DNA of 35,238 bases from Priapulus caudatus (Eukaryota; Priapulida; Priapulimorpha; Priapulimorphida; Priapulidae). How positions within the stretch are numbered: position 1 is the first letter of the stretch; each line of letters begins with the position of its first letter. The translations under genes and the position numbers were made by a program. The notes beneath the pieces were generated by a model. That model had not been told where the DNA came from, ran no database searches, and saw nothing but the letters and a program-made list of their open reading frames with translations. The stretch spans positions 1 through 35,238 of the forward strand of contig NW_014579267.1 in the NCBI RefSeq assembly GCF_000485595.1. The letters run 5' to 3'. Shown piece after piece: positions 21,201 through 31,656 of the stretch.

Positions 21201-24200
21201 CCTAGCTTTTTATGCTTTATTGAAAGGACCATGAATGTCCATTCTGCTGGACATGCGAGAGAAGTGTCGCGATAAACCCTTTTGCTACCCTCAAGAGGAG
21301 ATGGTTCAAACATAGGGTGAATTTGTTGCTGTCACCAAAGGACTGGAATGCTTATTCGCTTAGTAGCATTCCATACCCTCCCCACCTCCCTTCCCTTCCT
21401 CCACCCCTTCCCCTCCACTCTTCTTCCCACCCCTCCCTTTACCTCCCCCTCCCCCGTACCTCAGAGGAGGGATTAAACATGGATTTGTTGACTGTCTGTT
21501 AGCAGAAATTTGACTGCCGGTTTGCTAGGTAGAATCATTTACGATGCTCTGGATGTCATGCAGGCTCCAACTCCTTCGTCACAGTGACCTTATTCCAAAT
21601 ATAACTGCCCCTAACATTTGTTACAACGATGGTTATGTCTTAATTCGTTACTCATCTTCAACTACTTGGTCCTCTCTCTCGTCTAGATACTTCAGTATGT
21701 TAGCACTGTATACGCTCAATCACGCCATATGCCACCACTGCCCAGCTGGCTGCTGCTCAGCTGTCATTCGAGTGAGCACTGTGTCTCGCGTTCGGCAAGT
21801 TTTGTACTCACTGGTGCGATTAAATTTGGTTGCAAGGTGGCAGCTCTCTGATTGCAGCCTGTGAGGCTTTGCGCTCTACGGTAAATGGAACTCCGCAATT
21901 GACGGTACATATTACTGTATTCTAATGCACATAAATACGCTTTACGTTAGTACTATGAATGATGGAGCTTCCATCTTTAATCTGAAGCACTTAAAGTGTA
22001 CGCGCCATCTTCGTGATAATTGTGGACACTTTCATAACTGATCATCGACTGTCTCCTTTTGAGAGGTTCCTCGATAGCCATTCTGTGCGTGTCACTATTT
22101 CGCGGTTGTATGTGTAACACATTTGGGACTAACAGGGTTTACCTAGAATCCACCACTCCCCACAGACTGTCACCGCAGTATGACGTTAGATGGTAGCCGC
22201 TGTTTCGCTATGCGGCCACTCTGTCATCTGAATCTTTAACACGTACTATCTGTAGCTATGGCAGTGGTATCATTTACCAGTGTGCGCAACATAAGCTGTT
22301 TACATAGAATCATTTAGAGGGAACACTAGGGTATATTTAGATATATACTATGAGAAGTGGTCACTCCGAGGGGGGCATTCAGAAGAAAGCATTATTTAAG
22401 GGGCAGTGAAAGGCCATCATCGCTGGGCGCTTTTTTAATTTTTAATTATAATTAGAGAGAGAGAGAGTTCTAAGAAGATATTAAGACGAGCGGGTAGAGT
22501 AGTTTAAATTGCAGACGCCGACAGGGAAAACGGGGATCAACGGCTGTGTAAAATGCGAGCGGGAAAGGGTAACCAATTAGGTTGTGCGAGCATGTTGCTG
22601 CAATGGGGTGGAACGGTGGAGCAGGGGGAAGGAAACCGGTCGAAAAACGTAGGGGGAAGGAACAGCCGGGGGCTCGTTAGGTCAAACGCGTGTTCGTCTC
22701 TGCCTGGTGCCCTGGCTCAAATGTTCATGCTCAGGGTAAAGCACTGGGAGGGTGTGCGAAAGATAGAAGGGTGAACCGTAGTGGGATAAAATCATCTGAG
22801 ACGAGTGGCAAACCCGAGAGGCAACGAGGGTGGAAAGTGGCGAGGCGGGGGAGGTGAGGTGGGACGCCAGTGCGGAGGGAGTTAAGTTGGCCTGGCAGGA
22901 GAAGAAGGGACTCCCGCCGTAAATGTGGCTGGCGCGCCCGTCCTAATTAACTTGGCAGATCCATGCTCATATGGTTGAGAATCTTCTATATAGATAGATA
23001 AAAATAGGCATAGCTGGAATCTATGACACAATTCGAAGTGAAAGCAGTATCATTTAATAAAATAAACCAAGAATCGCATTGGGGGGCAGATAGTGAGGTG
23101 TCACTAACAATGATGTGGTCACGCAACTGGTTTCTGCAATTGCGCCTACCAAATGTGTCACTACGCACGACTGAAGTATATAACCTGAGCAAAAAGACCC
23201 AGATGAGCTCCAGGCCGCTCTGCGGTCTTGTATAGCTCATTCTGAGATGTCAGGTGCATGCAATTGTGTTAGAAATCGCATGACTTGTCGTGCGTCCGTT
23301 CGATTCGTTCGTCCGTTTCAATCTGTGGCCACAAATCTTTAAAACCACCGCTCGACGTACGGTCGACGATAAATATTCGGGACGTTGGGGGGGGGGGGAG
23401 TCCGAAAACGAGTTTGGGATGTCGAAGCTGGTGGTCGAAGGTCAAATGGTCTAAGACGTTGTAAAGAAGGGGGACAATTCCCTCCTTAACTTAAGGATAC
23501 GAGGAAATGCAGAATTGTGCACACAATCTAACGCTGCGACTAGGCTCGTGATATCGGTGTAGTTAGGCACAATGGATAGGAAAAGCCATACTCATGCTGC
23601 CGAATTGGCAGGTCACAAGGTCAAAGGTCAATGGGGCAAAGGCAGAATTTAGAACATTTTCTGAGGACATGGTCTGACCGAGGATGGAAAAATTCTTTGT
23701 GTTAGAAAGCGGTGACCTACAATTTTTATGGGCTTTATTGACAAGGACCCGTGAAATGTATTTTTCGCTGAGCAAGCCGAAGAGTAAAGTGTCGATAACC
23801 TTTTGACCCTACAAGAGGAAGAGGTTACCATTGATTTTGCTTGGGATGATTAACAAATGGACTTTGAACTGCCTTTTGACTTTAATTTAGAAGCCCATCT
23901 CTGTGAATGTGAGGTTACAGTTGCACAGGCTTTAATTTGCAAAGGCTAAAATGTTATGTTTGAACAAAGGTTTACGCTCTTTAATCATTATTGATTTTCT
24001 AAAGCGAGTCTGTCTGCATAGATCACCTGATAGGCTGAAATCAGCTGAATGGTCGTGTGGGTAGGCCAAAAAAAGCACGAGGCAGCCATGGCTGGCACGT
24101 CTTCTGAATCATAATGTTGCCTGCCAACTGCCCAATGCACATGGTCTGCAATGCATAGAGATTAGGAAATGCTGCTGGCTCGTGCGGAAAGTGTGCGCGA

Positions 24201-27200
24201 TTATTTTGTTCAATTTGGCGTACGAACAGCTCAAAAGAATAAAGAAGACTTATGTATAAGACGTCTTGCTATGCACAAATGAATTTATCAGCAGAACACC
24301 AGACACCAGATGAGCCCTGTCGCACTGCGGCACTTGTTTAGCTTGTTTTCATTTCAAATGAATGAATAAATTGTGAATGTGGGTTTCTCTCCTATAGCTG
24401 ATTTAAGGCAGGCACTAGTAGCCATGATGCTACGCAAGGAGGAGGTGGATGAGCAGAACAGATCTATACGCCACCTGCTAGAGGCTGAAATGGAGACGGC
24501 CTCTGCACTCCGGGTAGAAATTGAAGAGATCAAACGCAAGTTCTTGGAGAAAGAGGAGAAAACAGATGCTAAGATTAAAGCACTTACCAGGTAAAGCAAT
24601 GGAATCGGCAGTATTGCTTGATATGCAAACTTAATTGTGGCCCTAAATTGTATGAATATTGTGCTCTTCGGTCCTGTAGAAAAAAATGTATTGTTTAGTT
24701 ATGGTGCATTGAGGTATGATAAACGCTCCAGTGGAAATCCAATCGTCTCCTAGTTTTTTATCTAAATTTGTTTACGATGTGTTTTTGTATGAATCATTCG
24801 GTCCAGAGTCCATGTTCCAATTTGTCTTTTATTGCTATTACCTACAGAGAGAACGAGTTGTTGAAGCAACAGTTGAAGAAGTATGTTGGTGCAGTTCAGA
24901 TGCTGAAGAGGGATGGTGCCAAGGCTAGTGAAGGTAATCTATCTACTCTACTCTATCCCTCCCTGCAACATCGCAATCCAACACATTTTAAACTAAACTT
25001 GTTGAGCTGATATCCAGTTACTGCCTTCCCATCGTCGCAGTCCACTGTTTCTATTTATGTCTAGGACCACTCATTATATCAACTTTTCCCTCAGGTAAAG
25101 ATGATCAGAGGTTTTATTTTGGCAACATACTGGAGATCTGGCGACCAATAATTTTGCATTCCCTTTGTTGGATGGTGTCAAGCTGACTAGGGGCGGTTGA
25201 TGATGCATACATCCACTCAGGATCCCAGTAACGAAATTGATCAGTGATTCAGAGGGTATAATTTGGATTTCTTCTTGTGAACTGCTATCACTGGTGCATT
25301 CTTCCATTGCTCAGTGAAATACCCAGCTTAAGCACAACTTAAAGAGAAGAGCAATGGTTTGTGCAGGCTCAGGTGCATATTGTTTCAGGACTTTAGCTGA
25401 AATTGAGTCAGGGTCAGTTGAAGTGTGTTCCTTTATGTTTAGAAGGAGCTCCTTTATTGCTCCTAAACTTGTTGAGCTACGCATCGCCATGAGCAATGTT
25501 TTTACACTTAAACTTCCAAGGTAATACAGGAGGCAACAACGATCATATATCATGACCAGAAGACACTTTTGCTACTGTTTTGTTATAACATGACACGATA
25601 TTTTGTCAACAGTGTTTAGGGACATCCTATTTCAGCTATCAGTACAGTGTGATCCAGTGTTTAGCTATGGCAGACTTGGTGGCAATCAATTTAGCATGGC
25701 GCATCAAAAAAAAAGTTGCTGTAACTGTCTCAGCACAACTGGTAAAAGTTGTTATTTGCATCATCAAATGGTATTTTCTTTTGTTGGATACAGCATTTAA
25801 GGATCTAGTTGGGAACATTGAGCCAGCTATTCCTGAACCCAGACTGCAACGTGATTACAGCACTGAGGCTCGCGAATATGAACAAAAGCTTATACAGGTC
25901 AGTGAACATTTTGTGTAGAATATGAATAAAGTGCTTGGGAACTGGTGAGTAACTAGGTGTGCATATCGACGGATGAACGTCTAAATGTGCATTTTAATAA
26001 TTTATTTCAAAATTATTCAAATTCATTTTAGTTTCGTTATTGTTCATTTCTATAATTCAGACTACTCATGAGTACGGAACTATGAGAAACTCTATGTTAG
26101 TTTTTACTGAGCAGAAACTAAATCTGTACGTTTGCTGTTGAACGTCTGTACTTGCTTATGTTTACTACAGAAGCTATTCTTTTGCATGCCAATTTTCGCA
26201 TGATTGTGGCTTTCAGACACATCTTTTTACTCCATTAGGTGGCAGAAATGCATGGAGAGTTGATGGAGTTTAACGAACACTTGCACAAGCAGCTGCAGCA
26301 TAAGGATTACCAGTTGCGTAGACTCAGGGAGGAGCTGGTTGACCTCAGGGGGCCTGTTAGTATGCAATAAATAATTTCAATAATAATTAATAAATAAACA
26401 ATGCAATTTCCTCTAGTTTTCTACATTGAAATATAGCAAGAATCTTGTGTGCCACCCTCATAAATATGACATGTTAATGTTGTAATCTACATACGACAAG
26501 CCAGATATTTTTTATTTTTGCGGGCGGCTAGTACGCGTGATGGTAATTACATGGTAATAAGACTGTTAAGATTGCTTAAGCTTGATTAAGCTTGTAATGG
26601 TTTTCCCGATGTTGGTGTAACTATTTAATATTCCACAGCTGGCAGAACCGCAGACATCTGATGATGACCTGAGTATCACGTCTGACTATGATTCCTCATC
26701 CATGACAGCGTCTGCTCGCGCGCTCATCAACATCTGGATCCCGTCTGCTTTTCTGCGCGGCAAAGGTTCTGATGCACATCACGTTTACCAGGTGGGGAAA
26801 TATACGACTATTTAGATATACAGGAGCGCCCCTACTTACGAACAGGATAGGTTCTTGGGGTTGGTTCGTAAGTCGAAATGTTCGGAAGTCCAACATTACG
26901 CTTATAAATACTGAATACTGTACACAGCATTGTAAAAAAATGTTTGTACAGTACAGCTATACCCCCAATAATACTCGACAGTATATTTTACCAGCCTTAA
27001 ACAGTATTACTTAAAGTCTGAGGAGCAGAGACTGGGAATGGCTTTAAAGGACCTTTATTAAGGTTGTATATGCAGACAGATTTGTTCGTATCTCTGAAAG
27101 TTCGTAAACTTGAACGTTTGTAAGTAGGGGAGCGCATGTAACTGCTGCTGACGTCAGTCATTCCTTTTGCCTCCCCCCATCAAGGTGTGGTTGGCTGTCA

Positions 27201-28201
27201 TTTGCTTGTGTGAAGAGAAACTGCGTAGTGCGTGTATTTATCAAATAATTCCTTGTGTTTTATTGCACCAGTAATCGGTGGCGGCTTGAGCTCAAGGCTT
27301 GTCTTTATTGCTTGTTATGGGTATAGGTTTACGTTCGCATCCGAGACGAGGAATGGAACATTTATCGACGTTATGCTCAGTTTTATGAGCTCCACTCCAA
27401 AGTGAAGAAGATGTATCAGTCAGTGAATACTTTTGATTTTCCACCGAAGAAAGCTCTGGGAAACAAGGTGCGTACTTCATGACTTCACCCAGAAGCACGG
27501 CGTGTGATTAAATGTAAGCTACTAGCTCCTCGGGAGCGAAGATGGTTGCTAATAAATGTGACGTCATTTGATTTGTAAATGTTACGTGATTAGAGCTGCT
27601 GTTCATCAGATCAACATATCAGTAGGAATAGCTGACGTGTGTACATGGTTCTTTCTACCAAAGGAGGTGAAGTTTGTGGAGGAGCGGCGTAGGCGCCTGC
27701 AACACTACCTGAGATGTCTAGTGAATATGGTGCTGCAGACCACAGCTGAGCTTGCAGCCAGCCCCAGCAAAGAGACTCTCACCAATATGTGGCCATTTTT
27801 TGGGTAGGACTTTCTCAGACGTTTTTGCTGTTGATGCTGTCATTTCATACGTTGGGCATATTTTGAGATTTCGAGTTTCTTGCTATGGCATAACAAGAGT
27901 TATAATTGTACTGGTTACAAGAATAACCTAATACAAAGCATTGTGTTGAAACGTAGTTGGCTGATCGTTCATTTTCTAGTGGGTGTTCGATGCTCGAAGC
28001 AACTATTGACAATTGATGATTAAGTCGAAATTGATGACGATTACATCTGATTTTTCTCATGACAGTGAGCCATTGGCACCAGCGCCGAAAACACGAGTAA
28101 CCGCTAGCCGCAAGTTCAACATAGGTCGTCAGCGTCCTGGGAACGGAGGCAGAGAGGCGGAGCACCAGCAATCGCCACAGCAGCACTACACCGGACTATG
28201 A
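13861..28201 (+). CDS. SNX29: Sorting nexin 29-like protein (RUN, coiled coil, PX), 19 coding exons, N-terminus missing
   Basis: Exons: 13861-13931, 14572-14705, 14942-15043, 15952-16077, 16225-16295, 16582-16743, 17348-17459, 17576-18430, 18818-18930, 19117-19213, 19545-19615, 24398-24590, 24848-24933, 25794-25897, 26239-26355, 26639-26791, 27327-27467, 27664-27803, 28066-28201. They join in one frame to 993 aa (human SNX29 is 813). Order: LLDAVKQ-CQVRFGGRAEL opens a RUN domain (about 15-190, ending LGSILFAINIDNEDLNG); basic KKERRKKKKK-VPKKIVSFDDDD (about 225-245); a variable linker; coiled coil (about 640-800, with LKKYVGAVQMLKR and ELVDLRGP); PX domain (about 825-950). The PX keeps RRYAQF, the PPKK loop and VEERRRRLQHYLR, the residues that bind PI3P in other PX domains, so endosomal membrane binding is expected. 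RUN domains usually contact small GTPases. The first exon keeps two bases of a split codon and an in-frame stop precedes it, so the start ATG lies in an exon I could not find. Confidence 0.93.
15156..15237. repeat. (GA)n microsatellite, about 41 units, in an SNX29 intron
   Basis: Nearly pure AG repeat over 82 bases, preceded by an impure CA-rich tract (15114-15148). The long open frames across it are repeat artefacts. Confidence 0.97.
15500..15635. repeat. Short dispersed repeat with inverted ends
   Basis: GGCCCAAATTG near 15510 and CAATTTGGCCC near 15614 are inverted copies. The stretch GATAATCATGTCCCCAGC at about 15573 recurs at about 31592, followed by a similar TTTAG...TTTAAT...AATTTGG context. 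This points to a small dispersed element present at least twice in the window. Confidence 0.45.
16401..16460 (+). repeat. Degenerate R repeat fragment in an SNX29 intron
   Basis: TCAACAATAGTGGCACAAAC, then GTAAACGGCTTGACGTATGG and GATATTCGAC follow the R block CAACAGTTGGGCACAAATC, AACCGCTCGACGTACGG, GATATTCGG at the same spacing. It is an old, truncated copy. Confidence 0.6.
17576..18430 (+). CDS. SNX29: SNX29 linker exon (285 codons)
   Basis: This single exon supplies most of the extra length of the protein. It opens with SLYQTYVFSPPTTPPVTR and continues as a low-complexity, Ala/Ser/Thr-rich sequence with acidic patches, ending VSPENR at the donor AG|GTAGGA. No domain is visible and it is probably disordered. 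It is GC-richer than the neighbouring introns and than the RUN and PX exons, which also makes the other frames open by chance. The vertebrate linker at this position is also disordered but differs in sequence. Confidence 0.85.
19728..20590 (+). mobile_element. R repeat copy 4, noisy and truncated
   Basis: TTAGCTCATCTGACATAGTC, then the family blocks in order, but with frequent one- to three-base insertions and deletions (for example GGGCACAAAATCTTTAAG for GGGCACAAATCTTAA). The middle part between the two AGGTCA blocks and the CTGACATATGCGAAG block is lost. It lies in the 4.8-kb SNX29 intron. Confidence 0.6.
20691..22224 (+). mobile_element. R repeat copy 5, noisy, alternative 3' module
   Basis: The head TTAGCTTCATCCTGACATTG is an indel-bearing form of the family head. 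Blocks follow to the TTTTTATGCTTTATTGAAAG region, then a C-rich insert (about 21366-21458), then the same 3' module as copy 2 (ACACATTTGGGACTAACAGG, CACCGCAGTA). It ends near GCGGCCACTCTGT. The many short open frames across it are not genes. Confidence 0.6.
22225..23232. other. Intron sequence, purine-rich on the plus strand, no gene seen
   Basis: About 22500-22930 is G- and A-rich (many GGGAAGG, GGGGG and GGGAGG runs) and GC-richer than the surrounding intron. Short frames here resemble no family. No repeat of this block occurs elsewhere in the window. Confidence 0.4.
23233..24338 (+). mobile_element. R repeat copy 6
   Basis: Starts with a disturbed head (TAGCTCATTCTGAGATGTCA), keeps GTCC-like units, the CTCGACGTACGG block, a second AGGTCA block (about 23610-23630) and the 3' module of copy 1. 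It ends CAGATGAGCCCTGTCGCACT-GCGGCACTTGTT. It ends 60 bp before SNX29 exon 24398-24590. Many small insertions are present in its central part. Confidence 0.65.
25080..25560 (-). pseudogene. Non-LTR retrotransposon reverse-transcriptase fragment, internally deleted
   Basis: On the minus strand, 25553-25311 reads SLGAIKELLLNIKEHTSTDP, then DSISAKVLKQYAPEPAQTI and ALLFKLCLSW. This is the LINE RT block normally written as LKNLK..KA.GPDGI.A.VLK..A..LA. It continues in another frame as WKNAPVIAVHKKKSKLYP, the WK-A-V-P-KKG block. It then jumps to QLDTIQQRECKIIGRQ, the LD-VQ-RACRIIG motif near the C-terminus. The palm with its catalytic YADD box is deleted. It is antisense inside an SNX29 intron and cannot be active. 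Confidence 0.75.
26821..27138. mobile_element. 318-bp TA-target TIR element (Tc1/mariner or pogo-like MITE)
   Basis: The left end CAGGAGCGCCCCTACTTAC and the right end, read inward, CATGCGCTCCCCTACTTAC are flanked by TA on both sides (26819-26820 and 27139-27140). Subterminal GTTCGTAAGTCGAAATGTTC resembles the CTTACGAAC interior of known pogo/Tigger-like MITEs. No coding capacity. It lies 29 bp past the donor of SNX29 exon 26639-26791. Confidence 0.75.
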
Positions 28202-29100
28202 GAGTGAATTGCAGGCACTGACAGTCTATTTATCGGCGAGGGCAATCGGGCAGTGTGCATGTTGCTGTGCGTACAATGCTAGGCATGAACGAGATTACAT
28301 TGGTTTAGAGTGGAGTTATGCCAGTTTATACCAGTGAACTACCAACTAATTATCGCCAAGCGCGCAGGTGCTGGAGAGGTGGTGAGAGAATGTGGTGAAT
28401 CAATGGGAGCAGATATATATGAACAGCTGAGAGCTATCTGTGTTACAGGTGACTTGCTTCTGTATAAATGAGCAAACATGTAACCCTCCCTTGTCCCTTG
28501 CTGTACAAAATTATGTGTAGCTGGCAATGTATGATTTTATATGCGAGCAGAATGGAAACAAAATTTAAATTTTGCACTAGTATTTAAAAACTGGAATGTG
28601 AATGTAATTTAATCGGTTGATCAGGTCTGCTACTTCAGTTACATGTTTCTATGGGTATTTATAGAAACGCAAGATGAAAATATTCAATAAGAAACAGACG
28701 TGGATTTTATTGTTCAATGTAAGTTCTTATTCTGGTGATATCTGACACTTTAAGCAGAACATGATGTTATGGTGAAACCTGAAGATAACACTCAACTTGT
28801 TATATCATAATCTTACCCAACGCCATCAGTTGAAACTGACTGAGAGAATATCGATTGGAAACGTGCAGGGAAAGGAAACCTAGCAAGGGTGTTGGGTACA
28901 ATAATCCAGCGAGTTGTTTTGACGAGCGGTTCATGTAACAGACACTAAACTGCGTTGATGTTGTGATATGTGTCAACTGTAGTGTGTCGATGTTGTAAAT
29001 ATATATTTCCACGAACCATTGAATCTCGTACTAATTGAGTGAAAGAGTAAATGATTTATTGTGAAAGTGTATAGTATAATATTAACGTTTTATTCTCATT
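28202..29100. other. SNX29 3' UTR and downstream DNA
   Basis: No canonical AATAAA was found close after the stop at 28199-28201, so the end of the SNX29 transcript is not fixed. No coding sequence recognised. Confidence 0.4.
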
Positions 29101-29109
29101 TATTATAGA

Positions 29110-29480
29110 ATGACTACGCGTACGGTTACTGGTTACCGTATGTCTCAGCTCAAAGTCTGGAAGTAGAGTCGTGCGTTGCGTGCGAGATAGCGCAATAATC
29201 ATTGCGTACGTTTGGCCTGCCGACCATAAAATGTTGTTAAACGCTAGTAAAGAACTCTGGTGTGTTTTTCGTACAGGAAACAGGTACGGCAGCTATATTA
29301 CGAGAGCCGAAGGCTATGCTACAGCATCTTCATTGCGCATGCGCGTCGGCGTTTGGGGATCATGTGGTTGTTGCATAAGGTTCATTCATACACGAAATAC
29401 CACAGAGGAAAAATTGTCTACAATTGTTGGACAGTTTCATAGAAAGATTCCAGACGACCTATATATCTGCCTTGTAAATA
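29110..29480 (+). other. Unassigned exon-like open frames
   Basis: TTTATTATAG at 29100-29109 resembles a splice acceptor and opens a frame beginning NDYAYGYWLPYVSAQSLEVE, stopping near 29197. A second acceptor-like TTTTTCGTACAG (about 29265-29276) precedes a frame beginning ETGTAAILRE in one phase and RKQVRQLYYESRRLCYSIFI in another; the latter stops at 29442. AATAAA follows at about 29477. No family was recognised and neither frame is supported by conserved motifs. It may be a small gene, an SNX29 alternative 3' exon, or chance. Confidence 0.2.
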
Positions 29481-29686
29481 AATGAATGGAAAGAAAAATT
29501 GACTAATTATTATAGCTCTACTTATATAGCTGACTGTGTAACGACGTGTTAACAGTATCGGTTATTTATGCATGTACGCATTGTGAAGTTTCGCATCAAA
29601 TGCATGACTGTGCGTCTAGTGTGAGCTGAGGCGTATGCTAACCGTACTGCACACTACCGTATGGCAACGCGTAGTGACGACCTTTA

Positions 29687-29765
29687 TTATATCAGGAGTC
29701 TATCAATATTGATAGACTCCTGATTATATCAGGAGTCTATCAATATTGATAGACTCCTGATTATA
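29687..29765. repeat. Tandem pair of perfect 32-bp palindromes
   Basis: TCAGGAGTCTATCAAT followed directly by its reverse complement forms a perfect 32-base palindrome at 29692-29723, repeated identically at 29729-29760. TTATA occurs before, between and after them, giving a 37-bp unit. Confidence 0.97.
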
Positions 29766-30046
29766 TGTGTATTGTGTGGGTAATGAAGATTAACAGGAAG
29801 CTTATTACTGTACATGCAAATTGATTCGTACGCTTCGAGGCTGATGCTTATCTGATTGCGTAGGAAATTAATTATGAATTGATATGTAAAATGGTTGACG
29901 TTAAAAATGATCGGTAATGTTATATGGTAGTGTCGCAGTATTTTACGTTTTACTATCCGTTCATTGAATATATGTTGAATGTTTTAATGAGCAACACTGG
30001 AATATTTAGTTCCCTTGTTAGGTTCGCACTAATTATAGGTTTCTCT

Positions 30047-30226
30047 TGTGGTCTCCGCTTAATCTGGTCTCGGATAAACGTGGACATTGCTAGAACGACG
30101 TGTTTTTGAAAAAAATCCTTATACGCTTTACTAGGCCTATATGTTCACTGTTTATTTGGGACCACCGCTTAATCGGGACGTTCTCTTGGTTCGGACCCGA
30201 TCTATCCCGATAAAGCGGGGACCACA
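30047..30226. mobile_element. 180-bp TIR element (MITE)
   Basis: The left end TGTGGTCTCCGCTTAATCTG and the right end, read inward, TGTGGTCCCCGCTTTATCGG are inverted repeats. The interior repeats related CCGCTTAATCGGGAC and GGATAAACG motifs. Target duplication not clear. The CTTAATC-type termini recall pogo-like MITEs, but the superfamily is not settled. Confidence 0.6.
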
Positions 30227-30611
30227 ATATTGATGACTCTTATGTAAAATCGTGAAAATTGAAAGGATGCAGGTTCCCCTCATGGATTTTTCGTCCATTT
30301 AGATACATTCAGATCGACAGGGTATAAAATAGTCACAGGGATGTGAACCGTTGTATCGCGTACAGGTGTTGTTCAACCAAAGACGCCGAAAAAGTGTTGT
30401 CATCGTTTACATATAGGATGTAAGTGCGGGAACGGGAGCGGGGGTGGGGGTGCGTGCGGGGGGGGGGTCCATTCCCAGTTTCCCAGGTAAAAAAAATGCG
30501 CCGTGTCCCACTCTCCAATTAAATAAATTCGCAATTTCCAGTTTCTTTATTTTCCATAAATTTACATTCCAAAATTAATCTGAAATTTTCCGGATCCCAG
30601 ATGTTTAAAAT

Positions 30612-30651
30612 CAAGAGCTAATAATACCTCTATTGGTATTATTAGCTCTTG
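30612..30651. repeat. Perfect 17-bp stem hairpin
   Basis: CAAGAGCTAATAATACC, a six-base loop TCTATT, then GGTATTATTAGCTCTTG. TATTATTAGCTC recurs just after it, at about 30657-30667. Confidence 0.95.
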
Positions 30652-30734
30652 AATATATTATTAGCTCATGGTAACACGCTCCAATCCCGCCTCCCGGAAA
30701 TGCCCCCCCCCCCGTGCTGCTCGTAGTGCTCGGC

Positions 30735-30932
30735 TGATGCACTGGAAGTTCCAACAAATCGGTAAAAATAAATATAATGTATAATAAATCTTATTGCACC
30801 ACTACTGCAGTGAGGAGTTGTTTACCGCAGATAGGAGAGTTAGTAGTGGTGCAATAAGATTTATTATACATTATATCAGGAGATTATATTTATTTTTACT
30901 GATTTGTTTGGAACTGCCAGTGGGCTGATGTC
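30735..30932. repeat. Long imperfect inverted repeat, about 80-bp arms
   Basis: The left arm about 30735-30806 (CTGATGCACTGGAAGTTCC ... CTTATTGCACCACTACT) pairs with the right arm about 30843-30932 (AGTAGTGGTGCAATAAG ... GGAACTGCCAGTGGGCTG). The loop is about 36 bases. The right arm has an 11-13 base insertion (around TATATCAGGAGATTATATT). RNA from either strand would form a long hairpin. Confidence 0.85.
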
Positions 30933-30999
30933 GAGTCGTGGTGGTTGTGAAAAAAATCGCCAGCGCTCTCGCGATAACAGTGCTATTCGTAGACGAAGA

Positions 31000-31590
31000 G
31001 GGGATTTGTAAACAATGAACTGTCGTATGATTACTGATTGGGGTGATTCTTGTTTGGGCATGGCTTGAGGTTGTCGTTAGGATTTGCGGTAGTAATGATA
31101 GCGTTCGCGATATGGCTTTTGATTTAGTAGGGTTGCGGTAAGGGGACGAGGAATCATTGTTCACCGTTTCCTTGATGCATCATCGACGTTCGTCCGCGAT
31201 CGTTTACGTGATTTAAAATTAATTCGTTCTCGCTGATCTTATCCCGCTGCGTCGGAGACGAACTGACGGATTCTGCTGATTGTGGAGCGTGATGCACGAT
31301 GTATCTGTTTCTACACGCTAGTTGGTGTGTGCTATGCGTGTACGAGTGAGTTATTCATATTTTTCTCTCCATTTGTAATAATTCTCGTCCAAAGAATTTA
31401 TTGTGAGTTACAGTATGATGACTGAGTCGCGATCAACGACGGATTTTTATGCGCGTGTCGGCGCGTCGAAGCGTTTGTAAATGTTATTATTGTACATATG
31501 CGACGCGACACGTATACAGGTTTTTGTTGTATTGGCTCTCTGATGGCCCGTCTGGATATCATATATACAGCTATCGTATAACGGGCTATC
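31000..31590. other. Intergenic DNA, nothing recognised
   Basis: Rich in CG-containing motifs (CGCGATCG, GCGCGTGTCGGCGCG) compared with its surroundings. No protein family, RNA gene or repeat was recognised. Confidence 0.4.
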
Positions 31591-31656
31591 AGTGATAATC
31601 ATGTCCCCAGCCTTTAGTCGAGACTTTAATTGTAATTTGGGCTACGGTACTTACAA

